Origin: Parasporobacterium sp.
Lineage (GTDB): Bacteria > Bacillota > Clostridia > Lachnospirales > Lachnospiraceae
Direction of reading: 5' to 3'
NCBI GenBank assembly: GCA_017459985.1
Contig: JAFUBX010000035.1
Span: forward strand, 1 to 64,000
Length of the DNA stretch: 64,000 nt
The notes under the pieces are model-generated. The model saw only the letters and a program-made list of their open reading frames with translations, did no database searches and was not told where the DNA came from. Below are positions 1 through 8,547 of the stretch, in pieces. The position numbers were made by a program, and so were the translations under genes. How positions within the stretch are numbered: position 1 is the first letter of the stretch; each line of letters begins with the position of its first letter.

Positions 1-2
1 TG

Positions 3-77
3 CCATGGTCAGAGTTTATGCAGGAGAGATGTACAAAGGTCAATAAAGTGGAAAAAGTAATGGAACCGAAAAAGTGA
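3..77 (+). CDS. C-terminal end of an upstream gene (partial)
   Basis: An open frame enters from the left edge and stops at TGA 75-77, overlapping a GTG at 74. Only about 24 codons are visible, ending in a lysine-rich tail, so no family can be named. A second frame is open from base 2 to TAA 44-46, so the choice of frame is uncertain. The exopolysaccharide context suggests a glycosyltransferase or similar, but that is a guess from position. Confidence 0.25.
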   Translation, partial: PWSEFMQERCTKVNKVEKVMEPKK

Positions 78-148
78 GAGCGGTTTACTATCACCATTCA
101 GTTCCACTTACTGTCAAGACGTGCGGTTATAAACCGCTTACTAAGAAA

Positions 149-757
149 ATGTATGCGAAGTTTATTAAAAGGATATTAGACGCTATTCTTTCAGCAATTG
201 CAATAGTTATTCTTTCTCCAACTTTTGTATTTCTGATTATTATGGGGCTTATAAAGATGAAAGGAAATCCTTTTTTTACTCAGCAACGGCCGGGATTACA
301 TGAAAAGATTTTCAAATTGATTAAATTCCGTACCATGACAAATGAAAAGGACAATAATGGAGAACTACTGCCGGATGAGAAGAGACTTAATCGTTATGGC
401 CGTTTTCTAAGATCAACATCACTGGATGAGCTGCCGGAATTGTTCAATATCTTTATTGGAAACATGGCAATAATTGGTCCACGGCCATTACTGGTAAGAT
501 ATCTTCCAAGGTATAACGAACAACAACATCATAGACATGATGTAAGGCCTGGTCTGACAGGATATGCCCAAGTGCATGGGCGAAATGCACTAACCTGGTC
601 AGAAAAATTCAAATTGGATGTATGGTATACAGAGCATGTTACTTTTAAAACTGATTTAAAAATAATTTTTTCAACAATAAAAATTGTTGCTAAAAGAGAA
701 GGAATCAGTTCGGATACTTCTGAAACAATGGAAGAATTTCTGGGGAATGAAGAATGA
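149..757 (+). CDS. Undecaprenyl-phosphate sugar-1-phosphate transferase (priming enzyme)
   Basis: Small monotopic phosphoglycosyl transferase of the bacterial sugar transferase family (PglC/WcaJ C-terminal type). It loads the first sugar-1-phosphate onto undecaprenyl phosphate and so starts the repeat unit at the inner membrane face. Visible features are an N-terminal hydrophobic helix (about residues 12-35), the block KFRTM, the catalytic-type SLDELPELFN segment, GPRPLL and DVRPGLTGYAQVHGR. The length of about 202 residues is typical. The ATG at 149 is chosen because family members begin just before the K/R-FD helix; an in-frame GTG at 74 would add 25 residues and overlaps an upstream TGA. 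Neither has a strong ribosome binding site. The stop overlaps the next start (ATGA). Confidence 0.85.
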   Translation: MYAKFIKRILDAILSAIAIVILSPTFVFLIIMGLIKMKGNPFFTQQRPGLHEKIFKLIKFRTMTNEKDNNGELLPDEKRLNRYGRFLRSTSLDELPELFNIFIGNMAIIGPRPLLVRYLPRYNEQQHHRHDVRPGLTGYAQVHGRNALTWSEKFKLDVWYTEHVTFKTDLKIIFSTIKIVAKREGISSDTSETMEEFLGNEE

Positions 758-1710
758 TATATAGTTCGAATAATAAAAATAAAAAAGGAGTTTTTGCCTC
801 TGCTATAGTTGCAGTTCTTATTATAGTTATCATGATCCTTTCTTTTATATATTACTATAATCATACTGTTATAATTGGAGGTAGATTAATTGGAGAAAAT
901 CTGACAGATTTAGTATATCAGATAGATAACGTAGGCGTCGAAAATGGGAAGTTAACAATTACCGGTTGGTGTTTCCGAAAAAATGAAGATACTTCAGACA
1001 GAGAAAAAAAACCAGGTCTGAGGATAATACTGGCAAATACTAATAATTATGAAGATCTGAGGTATTTTCGAGCAGACTATGGGCTGGAACGACCAGGTGT
1101 CGGGCCATATTTTAATAATGACGGTTATAATTACTCAAATTGTGGGTTCATTGCAGAGATTGATACAAAAAAACTTGATTTAGAAAATACTGACTATGAA
1201 ATAGTAATACAGCAAAACGAAAGAAATGCAGGTTCAGTAAAAACGGGTGTATATATTCATGAAGGCCAAATGATGTTTACTGATCCTCAGTCATATGTTT
1301 CATTAGATGTTGAAAATACGGATTTGGAGGAGATCACTAAGAACGGATTCCTGCGTGTAAACAGACCTGACGAAGGAATGTATGTATATCAGTATGGGAA
1401 TCGATTATATTGGATTGCAGAGGAAAAATATCCATTGGATAACGGTTGGAATTTTATCTGCTATTTATTGGAAACTACTCAAGTTGAAAAGCTACCGGAA
1501 GACAGGCTGGCTATTGGTGTAGATTTCGATAATATAGGCATGTATTTTACAGATAATGAAATTACAGATACAATTAATTGTGGGAAGTACCGAGTATCTG
1601 TACGGGATATTCCTTCAGAATATGCCGTCGCCGTGATATCAACTGGTTATTATGAAGATGGTGCGTGGGTATGGAGAGAGAGGTTTTTCCCACATTATTA
1701 CTTCGATTAA
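754..1710 (+). CDS. Membrane-anchored extracytoplasmic protein of unknown function
   Basis: 318 residues: a short basic N-terminus, one hydrophobic helix at about residues 13-34, and then a long soluble part predicted to lie outside the cell. The soluble part is rich in aromatic residues and short beta-like segments, including a LTITGWCF segment. I recognise no catalytic motif and do not know the family. The start overlaps the stop of the priming transferase (ATGA), and the gene lies directly ahead of a glycosyltransferase, so it is co-expressed with exopolysaccharide synthesis. A role in polymer handling or export is inferred only from context. Confidence 0.7.
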   Translation: MIYSSNNKNKKGVFASAIVAVLIIVIMILSFIYYYNHTVIIGGRLIGENLTDLVYQIDNVGVENGKLTITGWCFRKNEDTSDREKKPGLRIILANTNNYEDLRYFRADYGLERPGVGPYFNNDGYNYSNCGFIAEIDTKKLDLENTDYEIVIQQNERNAGSVKTGVYIHEGQMMFTDPQSYVSLDVENTDLEEITKNGFLRVNRPDEGMYVYQYGNRLYWIAEEKYPLDNGWNFICYLLETTQVEKLPEDRLAIGVDFDNIGMYFTDNEITDTINCGKYRVSVRDIPSEYAVAVISTGYYEDGAWVWRERFFPHYYFD

Positions 1711-1755
1711 AAAAACTGTTTAGGTAGATTGTATTTGTCGGGAGAGATAGCAATT

Positions 1756-2895
1756 ATGCAAAAGCAAGTTTTGATGGCAGCAACAGTTCCATCAATGATC
1801 GGCCAGTTTAATATGGATAATATCCGGATTTTACTGGATATGGGCTATAAAATAGATGTAGCTTGTGATTTTAACGATACAAGTGTATGGCCAAAAGATA
1901 AAGTAGAAAAATTTAGAAAAAAGTTGGATGAGATGGGAATCAGATCTATACAAATTGATTTCTCCAGATCACCTATAAATATAGTGCGTCATATAAAATC
2001 GATTACACAAGTAAAGAAATTGTTAAGTGATAATGATTATTCCTTTATCCATACTCATACACCAATTGCTTCAGCAATAATTCGATTTGTTTCAAGAAAG
2101 AAAAGAAGTAGAATAATATATACAGCGCATGGTTTCCACTTTTACAAGGGAGCGCCAAAAAAGAATTGGATTATATTTTATCCTCTCGAAAAATATTTAA
2201 GCAGAGATACAGATGTTTTAATAACAATTAATCATGAAGATTATGAGCGTTCATTGGCGAAATTTCATGCTAAAAAAAATATTTATGTACCTGGAATTGG
2301 AGTGGATACGAAGAAATTTAGAACAGCGGGTGACAGAAATAAGATCAGAAAAGAACTGGGAATAGATAATAATGACATAATGTTGCTTTCTGTTGGCGAA
2401 TTAAACGATAATAAAAACCATCAGATTGTTATTAAAGCATTAGAACAACTTCCCGATAATATTTATTATGTTATTGTCGGGAAAGGATATCTTGAAGAAA
2501 CTCTGAGAAATATCGCAGAACAACTGGATGTGATAGATAGAGTAAAACTGGTTGGTTATAGAGATGATGTTATAGATTTCTATTCTGCTGCGGATGTTTT
2601 TGTTTTTCCTTCTTATCGGGAAGGATTGTCTGTCGCGTTAATGGAAGCAATGGCTAGCAGCCTCCCTGTGATATGTAGTCGGATCCGTGGAAATACGGAT
2701 CTGATTGATGAAAGAAAAGGAGGTTTTCTTATTGATCCTGCTTCTGCAACTGAGATTACTCACAGAATAGAGGAATTATTAAAAACGAATCTTAAAGAAA
2801 TTGGTATGTACAATCAAGAAAAAGTCTCTTTATTTGATGTTGAAGTCGTTACAAAAAAAATGGTCTCAATATATAATAATATTTTAGAGGATTAG
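1756..2895 (+). CDS. Family 4 glycosyltransferase
   Basis: GT-B fold transferase of the GT4 type (about 379 residues), expected to add a sugar to the lipid-linked repeat unit in the cytoplasm. The N-terminal domain has HTHTPIAS and YTAHGFHFYKG. The C-terminal domain has VGELNDNKNH, VGKGYLE and the donor-binding EX7E region FPSYREGLSVALMEAMA. The ATG at 1756 is preferred over one at 1729 because GGAGAG lies at 1741-1746 and the family N-terminus starts there. It sits between an exported unknown protein and the polymerase. The acceptor and donor sugars cannot be read from sequence. Confidence 0.9.
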   Translation: MQKQVLMAATVPSMIGQFNMDNIRILLDMGYKIDVACDFNDTSVWPKDKVEKFRKKLDEMGIRSIQIDFSRSPINIVRHIKSITQVKKLLSDNDYSFIHTHTPIASAIIRFVSRKKRSRIIYTAHGFHFYKGAPKKNWIIFYPLEKYLSRDTDVLITINHEDYERSLAKFHAKKNIYVPGIGVDTKKFRTAGDRNKIRKELGIDNNDIMLLSVGELNDNKNHQIVIKALEQLPDNIYYVIVGKGYLEETLRNIAEQLDVIDRVKLVGYRDDVIDFYSAADVFVFPSYREGLSVALMEAMASSLPVICSRIRGNTDLIDERKGGFLIDPASATEITHRIEELLKTNLKEIGMYNQEKVSLFDVEVVTKKMVSIYNNILED

Positions 2896-2898
2896 AAG

Positions 2899-4044
2899 GT
2901 GGGGAAAGAACTTATATTGAGTATAAGAAAACAGAATAGTATATATTTGATTTCGGAACTGTTTGTTATTTTGTTTTTTATTCTTACGGCATTTGTTCGA
3001 TTAATTAGTAACAGCTCTATAGCCTTGAATATTTGCACAATTTCACTGTTAATAGCAGGCTATTTAAATCTGGTAATTGCTTATGCGAGAAAAGATCATT
3101 ACATCTTATTGTTCGCTGGATTTGCTGCTGTATGCTGGCTGATCGGATATTTATGCAGAACGAATTGGCATTATGACATTAAATTTTTTGTAGATTCATT
3201 AGCATACCTGGGAATAGCATATAGTTTCATCAGAGAAAAAAAACAGGTCCGGGTATACCTGATATTATATTATCTGATTGCGATCTATATTCTTGTGGAA
3301 CTGGTAGTTCTTAAAGTTCCAATCAGAGGATTTTTAAAGGATCATACTTCATATAATTATATCAGTATCATTTTACTTTTTTATTTACTTATATTAAATT
3401 ATGTTCAATGGCAAAATGAGGAAGAAATCCAATATATCCCTGCCGTTTTGTTTTTAGCAGTAGCAATTGTTTCATATGGGAGAGGGGGAATTGTTACTGC
3501 AGCATTTTACAGTGTTTTTTTGTTGATTATTAAATTAAAAATTCATAAGGGACAAAGAAGAAAATATATAATTGCAGTAATAATTGTGAGTGCTTTTTCT
3601 ATATTTGGAAAAACAATATATGATCAAATTCTATCAACGGGCAGTTTAAATAAATTTGCAAGTATGGGAATGGACAGCAATGGAAGGTCGGCGATCTGGT
3701 GGGGGTTTATTAAGGATTGCACTTCATCTGTAACCAATTTCATAATTGGAGGAAATCCTGATAAGCTGATGATAGATGGGGGTAATATTCATAATTCTTT
3801 TTTACAATTATATGCATCATTAGGAATCTTCTTTTTTATATTTGCAATGGTTCTTTTTATAAGCAGTATTATCAGAGTGTGCAAAAATAAAGATTGGTGG
3901 ATTCTTTTATTAGTATTGACATTTGCAGTGCGGGCTTTTACAGATAAATTGATGTATCGCGGATACTTTGAAATTGTTTTTTATATAATATTGTTTTATA
4001 AATTTGTGGTTAATGAAAAAAGACAGAGGATAGGTATTATTTAA
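2899..4044 (+). CDS. Wzy-like O-antigen/exopolysaccharide polymerase
   Basis: Integral membrane protein of 381 residues with about ten or more hydrophobic segments, expected to polymerise repeat units at the outer membrane leaflet. The Wzy-type hallmarks are a periplasmic-type loop with SNGRSAIWWGF and a later GGNIHNSFLQLYASLG segment resembling the HNxFL region of O-antigen polymerases. It starts with GTG after GAGG at 2887-2890, and its stop overlaps the LicD start (TAATG). Polymerases diverge greatly, so the call rests on topology, these motifs and position. A second polymerase/ligase-like protein is at 23064-24299. Confidence 0.8.
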   Translation: MGKELILSIRKQNSIYLISELFVILFFILTAFVRLISNSSIALNICTISLLIAGYLNLVIAYARKDHYILLFAGFAAVCWLIGYLCRTNWHYDIKFFVDSLAYLGIAYSFIREKKQVRVYLILYYLIAIYILVELVVLKVPIRGFLKDHTSYNYISIILLFYLLILNYVQWQNEEEIQYIPAVLFLAVAIVSYGRGGIVTAAFYSVFLLIIKLKIHKGQRRKYIIAVIIVSAFSIFGKTIYDQILSTGSLNKFASMGMDSNGRSAIWWGFIKDCTSSVTNFIIGGNPDKLMIDGGNIHNSFLQLYASLGIFFFIFAMVLFISSIIRVCKNKDWWILLLVLTFAVRAFTDKLMYRGYFEIVFYIILFYKFVVNEKRQRIGII

Positions 4045-4898
4045 TGAAAACTGAAATTGATCTCAAACGTTTACAATCAGTTGAATTAGAAATATTACAA
4101 TGTGTTGCAGATTTTTGCGAGAAATATGGAATAAAGTATTCTTTATATGCAGGGACTTTGCTTGGTGCAGTGAGACATAAAGGCTTTATTCCGTGGGATG
4201 ATGATATAGATATTTGTATCCTTCGGGATGATTACGATAAATTCGTAGAATTATGGAATACGAATCCCGTTAAAGGATATGTTTTACAAAACCACGATAA
4301 TACACCGGGTTTTACACAAACATTTGTAAAGATACGAAAAGATCATACAACGTATCTAGCAGACTATGCTGTGGAGAAAGACTATCATACAGGTATATTT
4401 ATTGATGTTTTTCCTGTCGATCGAATTCCAAACGGAAAAATCCCCAGGTATATTTACTGGTTTCATTGCCTGGAATATCAGTTGTTGCTTCACGGATATG
4501 TACCTGAAAACAGAGCTAACAGTATCACAAGAGTAGTTTGCAAGTTTATTTTAGCTGCTTATTCAGGAAAAAGAAGGACAAAAAAACAAAAACAATTATT
4601 ACAAAAGATTACTAAATATAACAAATTTACAGATCTTCCCCTTGTATTAAATGAATCGGCTATCTCAATGAAAAAGATCTATCCCCATAATCTGTTTGAA
4701 AATTTAATCAAAATGGATTTTGAAACGTCCCGGTTTTTAGGCTTTAAGGACTGGGATACGTACCTCACACTTGATTTTGGTGATTACATGACACTGCCCC
4801 CGGAAGAGGAACGTCATATTCCACATACTCCGCAGGTTTTAAATTTTGAAAAAAATCTTAACGAAATAGAAAATGTAGTTTTAGATATTAAAAAATGA
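4044..4898 (+). CDS. LicD-family phosphotransferase
   Basis: LicD-type enzyme (284 residues) that transfers a phospho-substituent, in known cases phosphocholine, glycerol phosphate or ribitol phosphate, from a CDP-activated donor to a glycan. The diagnostic N-terminal block is present: YAGTLLGAVRHKGFIPWDD, with the metal-binding acidic cluster D52-D56 (DDDID). The gene overlaps neighbours on both sides, so it is part of the operon. A cytidylyltransferase domain encoded at 7208-8542 could supply the CDP donor. The substituent is not determined by the sequence. Confidence 0.9.
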   Translation: MKTEIDLKRLQSVELEILQCVADFCEKYGIKYSLYAGTLLGAVRHKGFIPWDDDIDICILRDDYDKFVELWNTNPVKGYVLQNHDNTPGFTQTFVKIRKDHTTYLADYAVEKDYHTGIFIDVFPVDRIPNGKIPRYIYWFHCLEYQLLLHGYVPENRANSITRVVCKFILAAYSGKRRTKKQKQLLQKITKYNKFTDLPLVLNESAISMKKIYPHNLFENLIKMDFETSRFLGFKDWDTYLTLDFGDYMTLPPEEERHIPHTPQVLNFEKNLNEIENVVLDIKK

Positions 4899-6115
4899 AG
4901 ACAATAAAAGTATATTTATTGAAATTATTGAAAGTCCCCTCTTTTTCTGTGGATGAACAGAAAAAGATAATCGATTCATTTCCAGAACCAAGAGATGATT
5001 TTGATAGGGCCTATTTTAATTATCAGTGTAATACACGCGGAATGTTCCCGCTGACTAGGGTTTTGTTAGATTTCTCTTGTTTTTTTGCTGTTTTGCTCTT
5101 TGTGTTGCTGTTTATTATTAACAGGATTTTTTATCGAAAAAAAAACGAAAAAAGAGATGCAATTATTATTTGTGCAGCAAATCGAGTAGGGCAGAAATAT
5201 TCATACGAGGGAAGAATTCCCGAAGATTTGCTTAAAGAGTATAAAAATATAATTGAGCTGAAATTAGATGTTTTCCCAAAATTTACTGAAGGTGTATTCG
5301 GGATAAATGCTTTTAAAACATGGTTGCGTTTCTTTATCAGACACCCATTCAGCGGTTTTATTAATTTCCGATGTCTGATTAATATTATGGCGGTTAATAA
5401 ACTGATTATTACATATTCTCCGAAAGCAATTATTATAGCAAGGGCAGAATTAAATAATATATCGAGCATCGTTTCTTGTTTCTGTGAATTGAATCATATT
5501 AGATATATTAATTTTATGCATGGAGAGATGATGGCCACTATGAATACTGCCTTTGTACGCTTTACGAACTTTTATATATGGGATAAACACTATATTAAAG
5601 TGCTTGTTTGGGGGAGGGCTCCGGAAGACCAATTTGTAGTTTATCAGCCTTCTATATATAATTTCCACGTACAGAAGACATATGCTCCTCAATATGACTA
5701 TACATATATATTATGTGGAAATGAATACACTGGGATTGATGAGACTATTAGGAGTGTATGTGATATATTGAAAAAGCTTGTTGGATATGGGTATAAATGT
5801 AAGGTACGGCCACATCCTAGATGGTCAGATATTGACGAATTGAATAGAGTGTTTTTTGGAACAGGTATTGATATTGAAAACCCGAAAGAGATAAATACAG
5901 AAAAATCTATTTCGGACTCAAAGTATGTTATAGGAACTTTTTCTACAGTTCTTACAGAAGCATTTTATATGGGTATAAAAATTATTATTGATGATTTGTC
6001 AGATCCGGATTTATTGAAAAATCTGGAAAACAGCATGTATTTTTTATTGGATAAAAAACACGAATTATTGAGCAATGTGATAAGTAAAATGGAAATGGAG
6101 AAAGAAAATGCTTAA
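4895..6115 (+). CDS. Probable GT-B-like glycosyltransferase, unclassified
   Basis: 406 residues. A hydrophobic helix at about residues 55-80 is followed by a cytosolic part with two Rossmann-like halves. Motifs such as INFMHGE, KVRPHPRWSD and IGTFSTVLTEAFYMG resemble the donor-site pattern of sialyltransferase/polysialyltransferase-type and CDP-glycerol-transferase-type GT-B enzymes. I cannot assign a CAZy family. Its start overlaps the licD-like stop (ATGA), and its end overlaps the next gene by 8 bases. In a locus that also makes CMP-legionaminic acid, a nonulosonic-acid transferase role is attractive but is only inference. Confidence 0.7.
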   Translation: MKTIKVYLLKLLKVPSFSVDEQKKIIDSFPEPRDDFDRAYFNYQCNTRGMFPLTRVLLDFSCFFAVLLFVLLFIINRIFYRKKNEKRDAIIICAANRVGQKYSYEGRIPEDLLKEYKNIIELKLDVFPKFTEGVFGINAFKTWLRFFIRHPFSGFINFRCLINIMAVNKLIITYSPKAIIIARAELNNISSIVSCFCELNHIRYINFMHGEMMATMNTAFVRFTNFYIWDKHYIKVLVWGRAPEDQFVVYQPSIYNFHVQKTYAPQYDYTYILCGNEYTGIDETIRSVCDILKKLVGYGYKCKVRPHPRWSDIDELNRVFFGTGIDIENPKEINTEKSISDSKYVIGTFSTVLTEAFYMGIKIIIDDLSDPDLLKNLENSMYFLLDKKHELLSNVISKMEMEKENA

Positions 6116-7190
6116 TTTTGCAGTGGGACCAGTCATGTCTTCAGAAAGTGTTCTGGCAATAGGGGCTGAACAAGTCCCTTATTTCAGAACTCCTGAGTTT
6201 TCAGATTTGATGCTTGAGAATGAAAGATTAATAAAGAAGTTCTCGAAAACAAATGAAAGATCAAGGGCAGTATTTATTACTGGTTCAGGAACAGCATCTA
6301 TGGAAGCAGCAGTGATGAATACTTTCACTGAGCAGGATAAGGTTATTGTAATCGATGGAGGTAGTTTTGGACATCGTTTTGTCGAAATGCTCAGAATTCA
6401 TAAAATACCGCACGATATTATCGTACCGGAATTCGGACATAGTATTACTGAGGATCAGCTAAAGCTATATGATGGGAAGGGATATACAGGCTTCTTATTG
6501 AATTTGGATGAAACTTCTATAGGAGTTCTTTACGATATTCATCTGATAAGTGATTTCTGTAGACGAAATCATTTGTTTTTAGTTGTGGATTCCATTAGCT
6601 CCTTTTTATGTGATACATTTGATATGGATGCGTTGGGTGTTCAAATGATGATTACAGGATCTCAGAAAGCTTTGGCGTGTCCTCCGGGAATTTCTGTGAT
6701 CGTCATGAATGAAGAAGCAGTGGAAAGAGTTTATTCGCATAATCCCCAAATTATGTATTTAGATTTGAAACTTGCTTTAGACAATGGAAAAAGAGGGCAG
6801 ACACCTTTTACTCCTGCAGTAGGAATATTAAGACAGATTCATCAAAGACTTAAAGAAATAGATGAAAATGGGGGAGTGGATGCCGAAGTGACTAAAACAG
6901 AAAGGCTCGCAACATATTTTCGCGATAAAATAGAAGAGTATCAGCTTCCTTTTACCATTTCATCCAAGGATCTTTCTAATGCAGTTACACCTTTATCTCC
7001 ACAAAATGACAAATCAGCATATGAAATATTTGATATTTTAAAGAAGGAGTATAAAATCTGGATCTGTCCCAATGGTGGAGAATTGAGAGATCGTGTGTTC
7101 AGAGTAGGACATATTGGTGATTTAAGTACGAATGACTATGACGTATTAATTAATGCATTTTTGGATATTAAGAAAAGAAATATCATTTGA
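6108..7190 (+). CDS. Class V PLP-dependent aminotransferase
   Basis: Fold-type I aminotransferase of the serine-glyoxylate/2-aminoethylphosphonate-pyruvate group, 360 residues. It opens with the FAVGPVMSS pattern of this group, has the PLP-contact segment TGSGTASMEAA, and has the Schiff-base lysine K187 in TGSQKALACPPG. It amino-activates a small oxo compound rather than a nucleotide sugar. It is coupled to the following cytidylyltransferase fusion, so the aminated product may be made into a CDP-activated substituent for LicD. No phosphoenolpyruvate mutase or phosphonopyruvate decarboxylase is visible here, so an aminoethylphosphonate pathway is not supported within the window. Confidence 0.85.
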   Translation: MLNFAVGPVMSSESVLAIGAEQVPYFRTPEFSDLMLENERLIKKFSKTNERSRAVFITGSGTASMEAAVMNTFTEQDKVIVIDGGSFGHRFVEMLRIHKIPHDIIVPEFGHSITEDQLKLYDGKGYTGFLLNLDETSIGVLYDIHLISDFCRRNHLFLVVDSISSFLCDTFDMDALGVQMMITGSQKALACPPGISVIVMNEEAVERVYSHNPQIMYLDLKLALDNGKRGQTPFTPAVGILRQIHQRLKEIDENGGVDAEVTKTERLATYFRDKIEEYQLPFTISSKDLSNAVTPLSPQNDKSAYEIFDILKKEYKIWICPNGGELRDRVFRVGHIGDLSTNDYDVLINAFLDIKKRNII

Positions 7191-7207
7191 TTGGAGAAAA
7201 GATCGAA

Positions 7208-8542
7208 ATGGTAAAAGTAATTACTTACGGAACATATGATTTATTACATTATGGACATATAAGATTATTGGAGAGAGCGAAAGCACTCGGGGATTATCTT
7301 ATTGTAGGTGTTACCTCGGATGATTTCGACAAAACAAGAGGTAAAATTAATTGTCAGCAGTCTCTGATGGAAAGAATGGAAGCAGTAAAAAGCACCGGAT
7401 TAGCTGATGAAATAATTGTTGAAGAATATGAAGGACAAAAAATCGAAGACATTCGAAAATACAATATTGATATTTTTACGGTTGGTTCGGACTGGAAAGG
7501 TCATTTTGATTATTTGAGTGAATATTGTCAGGTTATTTATCTTCCCCGGACAGAAGGAATATCCAGCAGTGAATTGCGGAATAAAAACAGAAAAATCCAA
7601 TTAGGTTTGATTGGAGATTCTTATTTCCTGAATAAAGTTGAAAAAGAATCCCAGTATGTAAATGGGATAGAATTAACAGGTGTTTGTACTTCTGATATTA
7701 CAAAACTGTCAGATAATATACACCGTTTGGAATATAATTCAGAAAAATACGAAGATATTTTAAAAGTGTCAGATGCAGTGTATATTCGTTCGGTTCCTCA
7801 ATTACATTATCAGCAGATAAGAACTGCATTAGGGAAAGGGAAACATGTATTATGCGAATCGCCTGTATGTTTAACTAAAAAAGAATACGAGGAATTAATA
7901 CATCTAGCAAACAATAATAATCTGGTATTAATGGAAGCAATTAAAACTGCATATAGCACAGCCTTTACTCGCCTTCTTCTGCTTTTAAAAACAGGAATTA
8001 TCGGGGACATAGTGGCAGTAGATGCAACCTGCACAAGTCTGAACAGCAGTTCCTATATTGCTGATCTTTCCTGGGATGGATTGTTTGAATGGGGACCGAC
8101 AGCATTATTTGCAGTATTCCAAATTTTGGGCATCAATTATAAAAAACAACAAACATGCGTACAGTTATCTGATAGTGACAGTTTTAAGACAGGTTTTATT
8201 GTCACTACATTTGTTTATGAACATGCAGTCGCAACAATTCGAATTGGTGATCGTGTCAAGTCTGAAGGAACATTAATTGTTTCCGGAACAAAAGGATACC
8301 TTTATGTTCCTGCTCCTTGGTGGAATACAGATTATTTCGAGATCAGATATGAAAATCCATCTCATAATAAAAGATATTTCTACCAATTAGATGGAGAAGG
8401 CATTCGATATGAATTAGTTTCTTTTGCAAAAACAATTGAAACAGAAAAAAAAATATATTCCAATATCGATTCTTCCGTTGGAATTGCAATTTCTGAATAT
8501 ATGGATGATGTATATAATAAAAGAAATGTATTATATATTTAG
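7208..8542 (+). CDS. Cytidylyltransferase fused to Gfo/Idh/MocA oxidoreductase
   Basis: Two-domain protein of about 444 residues. Residues 1-130 are a TagD-like nucleotidyltransferase (glycerol-3-phosphate cytidylyltransferase type) with TYGTYDLLHYGHIRLLERA, which holds the HxGH nucleotide site, and an ISSSELRNK segment like the ISSTxIR motif. Residues 135 onward are a Gfo/Idh/MocA-type dehydrogenase, including HVLCESPVCLTKKEYEEL, the usual EKP region but with ESP in place of EKP. The ATG at 7208 follows GGAGAAAAG; an earlier TTG at 7187 overlaps the upstream stop. The likely output is a CDP-activated polyol or related small molecule for LicD. The redox step and substrate are unknown. Confidence 0.85.
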   Translation: MVKVITYGTYDLLHYGHIRLLERAKALGDYLIVGVTSDDFDKTRGKINCQQSLMERMEAVKSTGLADEIIVEEYEGQKIEDIRKYNIDIFTVGSDWKGHFDYLSEYCQVIYLPRTEGISSSELRNKNRKIQLGLIGDSYFLNKVEKESQYVNGIELTGVCTSDITKLSDNIHRLEYNSEKYEDILKVSDAVYIRSVPQLHYQQIRTALGKGKHVLCESPVCLTKKEYEELIHLANNNNLVLMEAIKTAYSTAFTRLLLLLKTGIIGDIVAVDATCTSLNSSSYIADLSWDGLFEWGPTALFAVFQILGINYKKQQTCVQLSDSDSFKTGFIVTTFVYEHAVATIRIGDRVKSEGTLIVSGTKGYLYVPAPWWNTDYFEIRYENPSHNKRYFYQLDGEGIRYELVSFAKTIETEKKIYSNIDSSVGIAISEYMDDVYNKRNVLYI

Positions 8543-8547
8543 TATCT

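Noticed and set aside
6108-7190. Aminoethylphosphonate (phosphonate) biosynthesis
   Set aside because: The aminotransferase belongs to a group that includes AEP transaminase, but neither phosphoenolpyruvate mutase nor phosphonopyruvate decarboxylase is found in the window.
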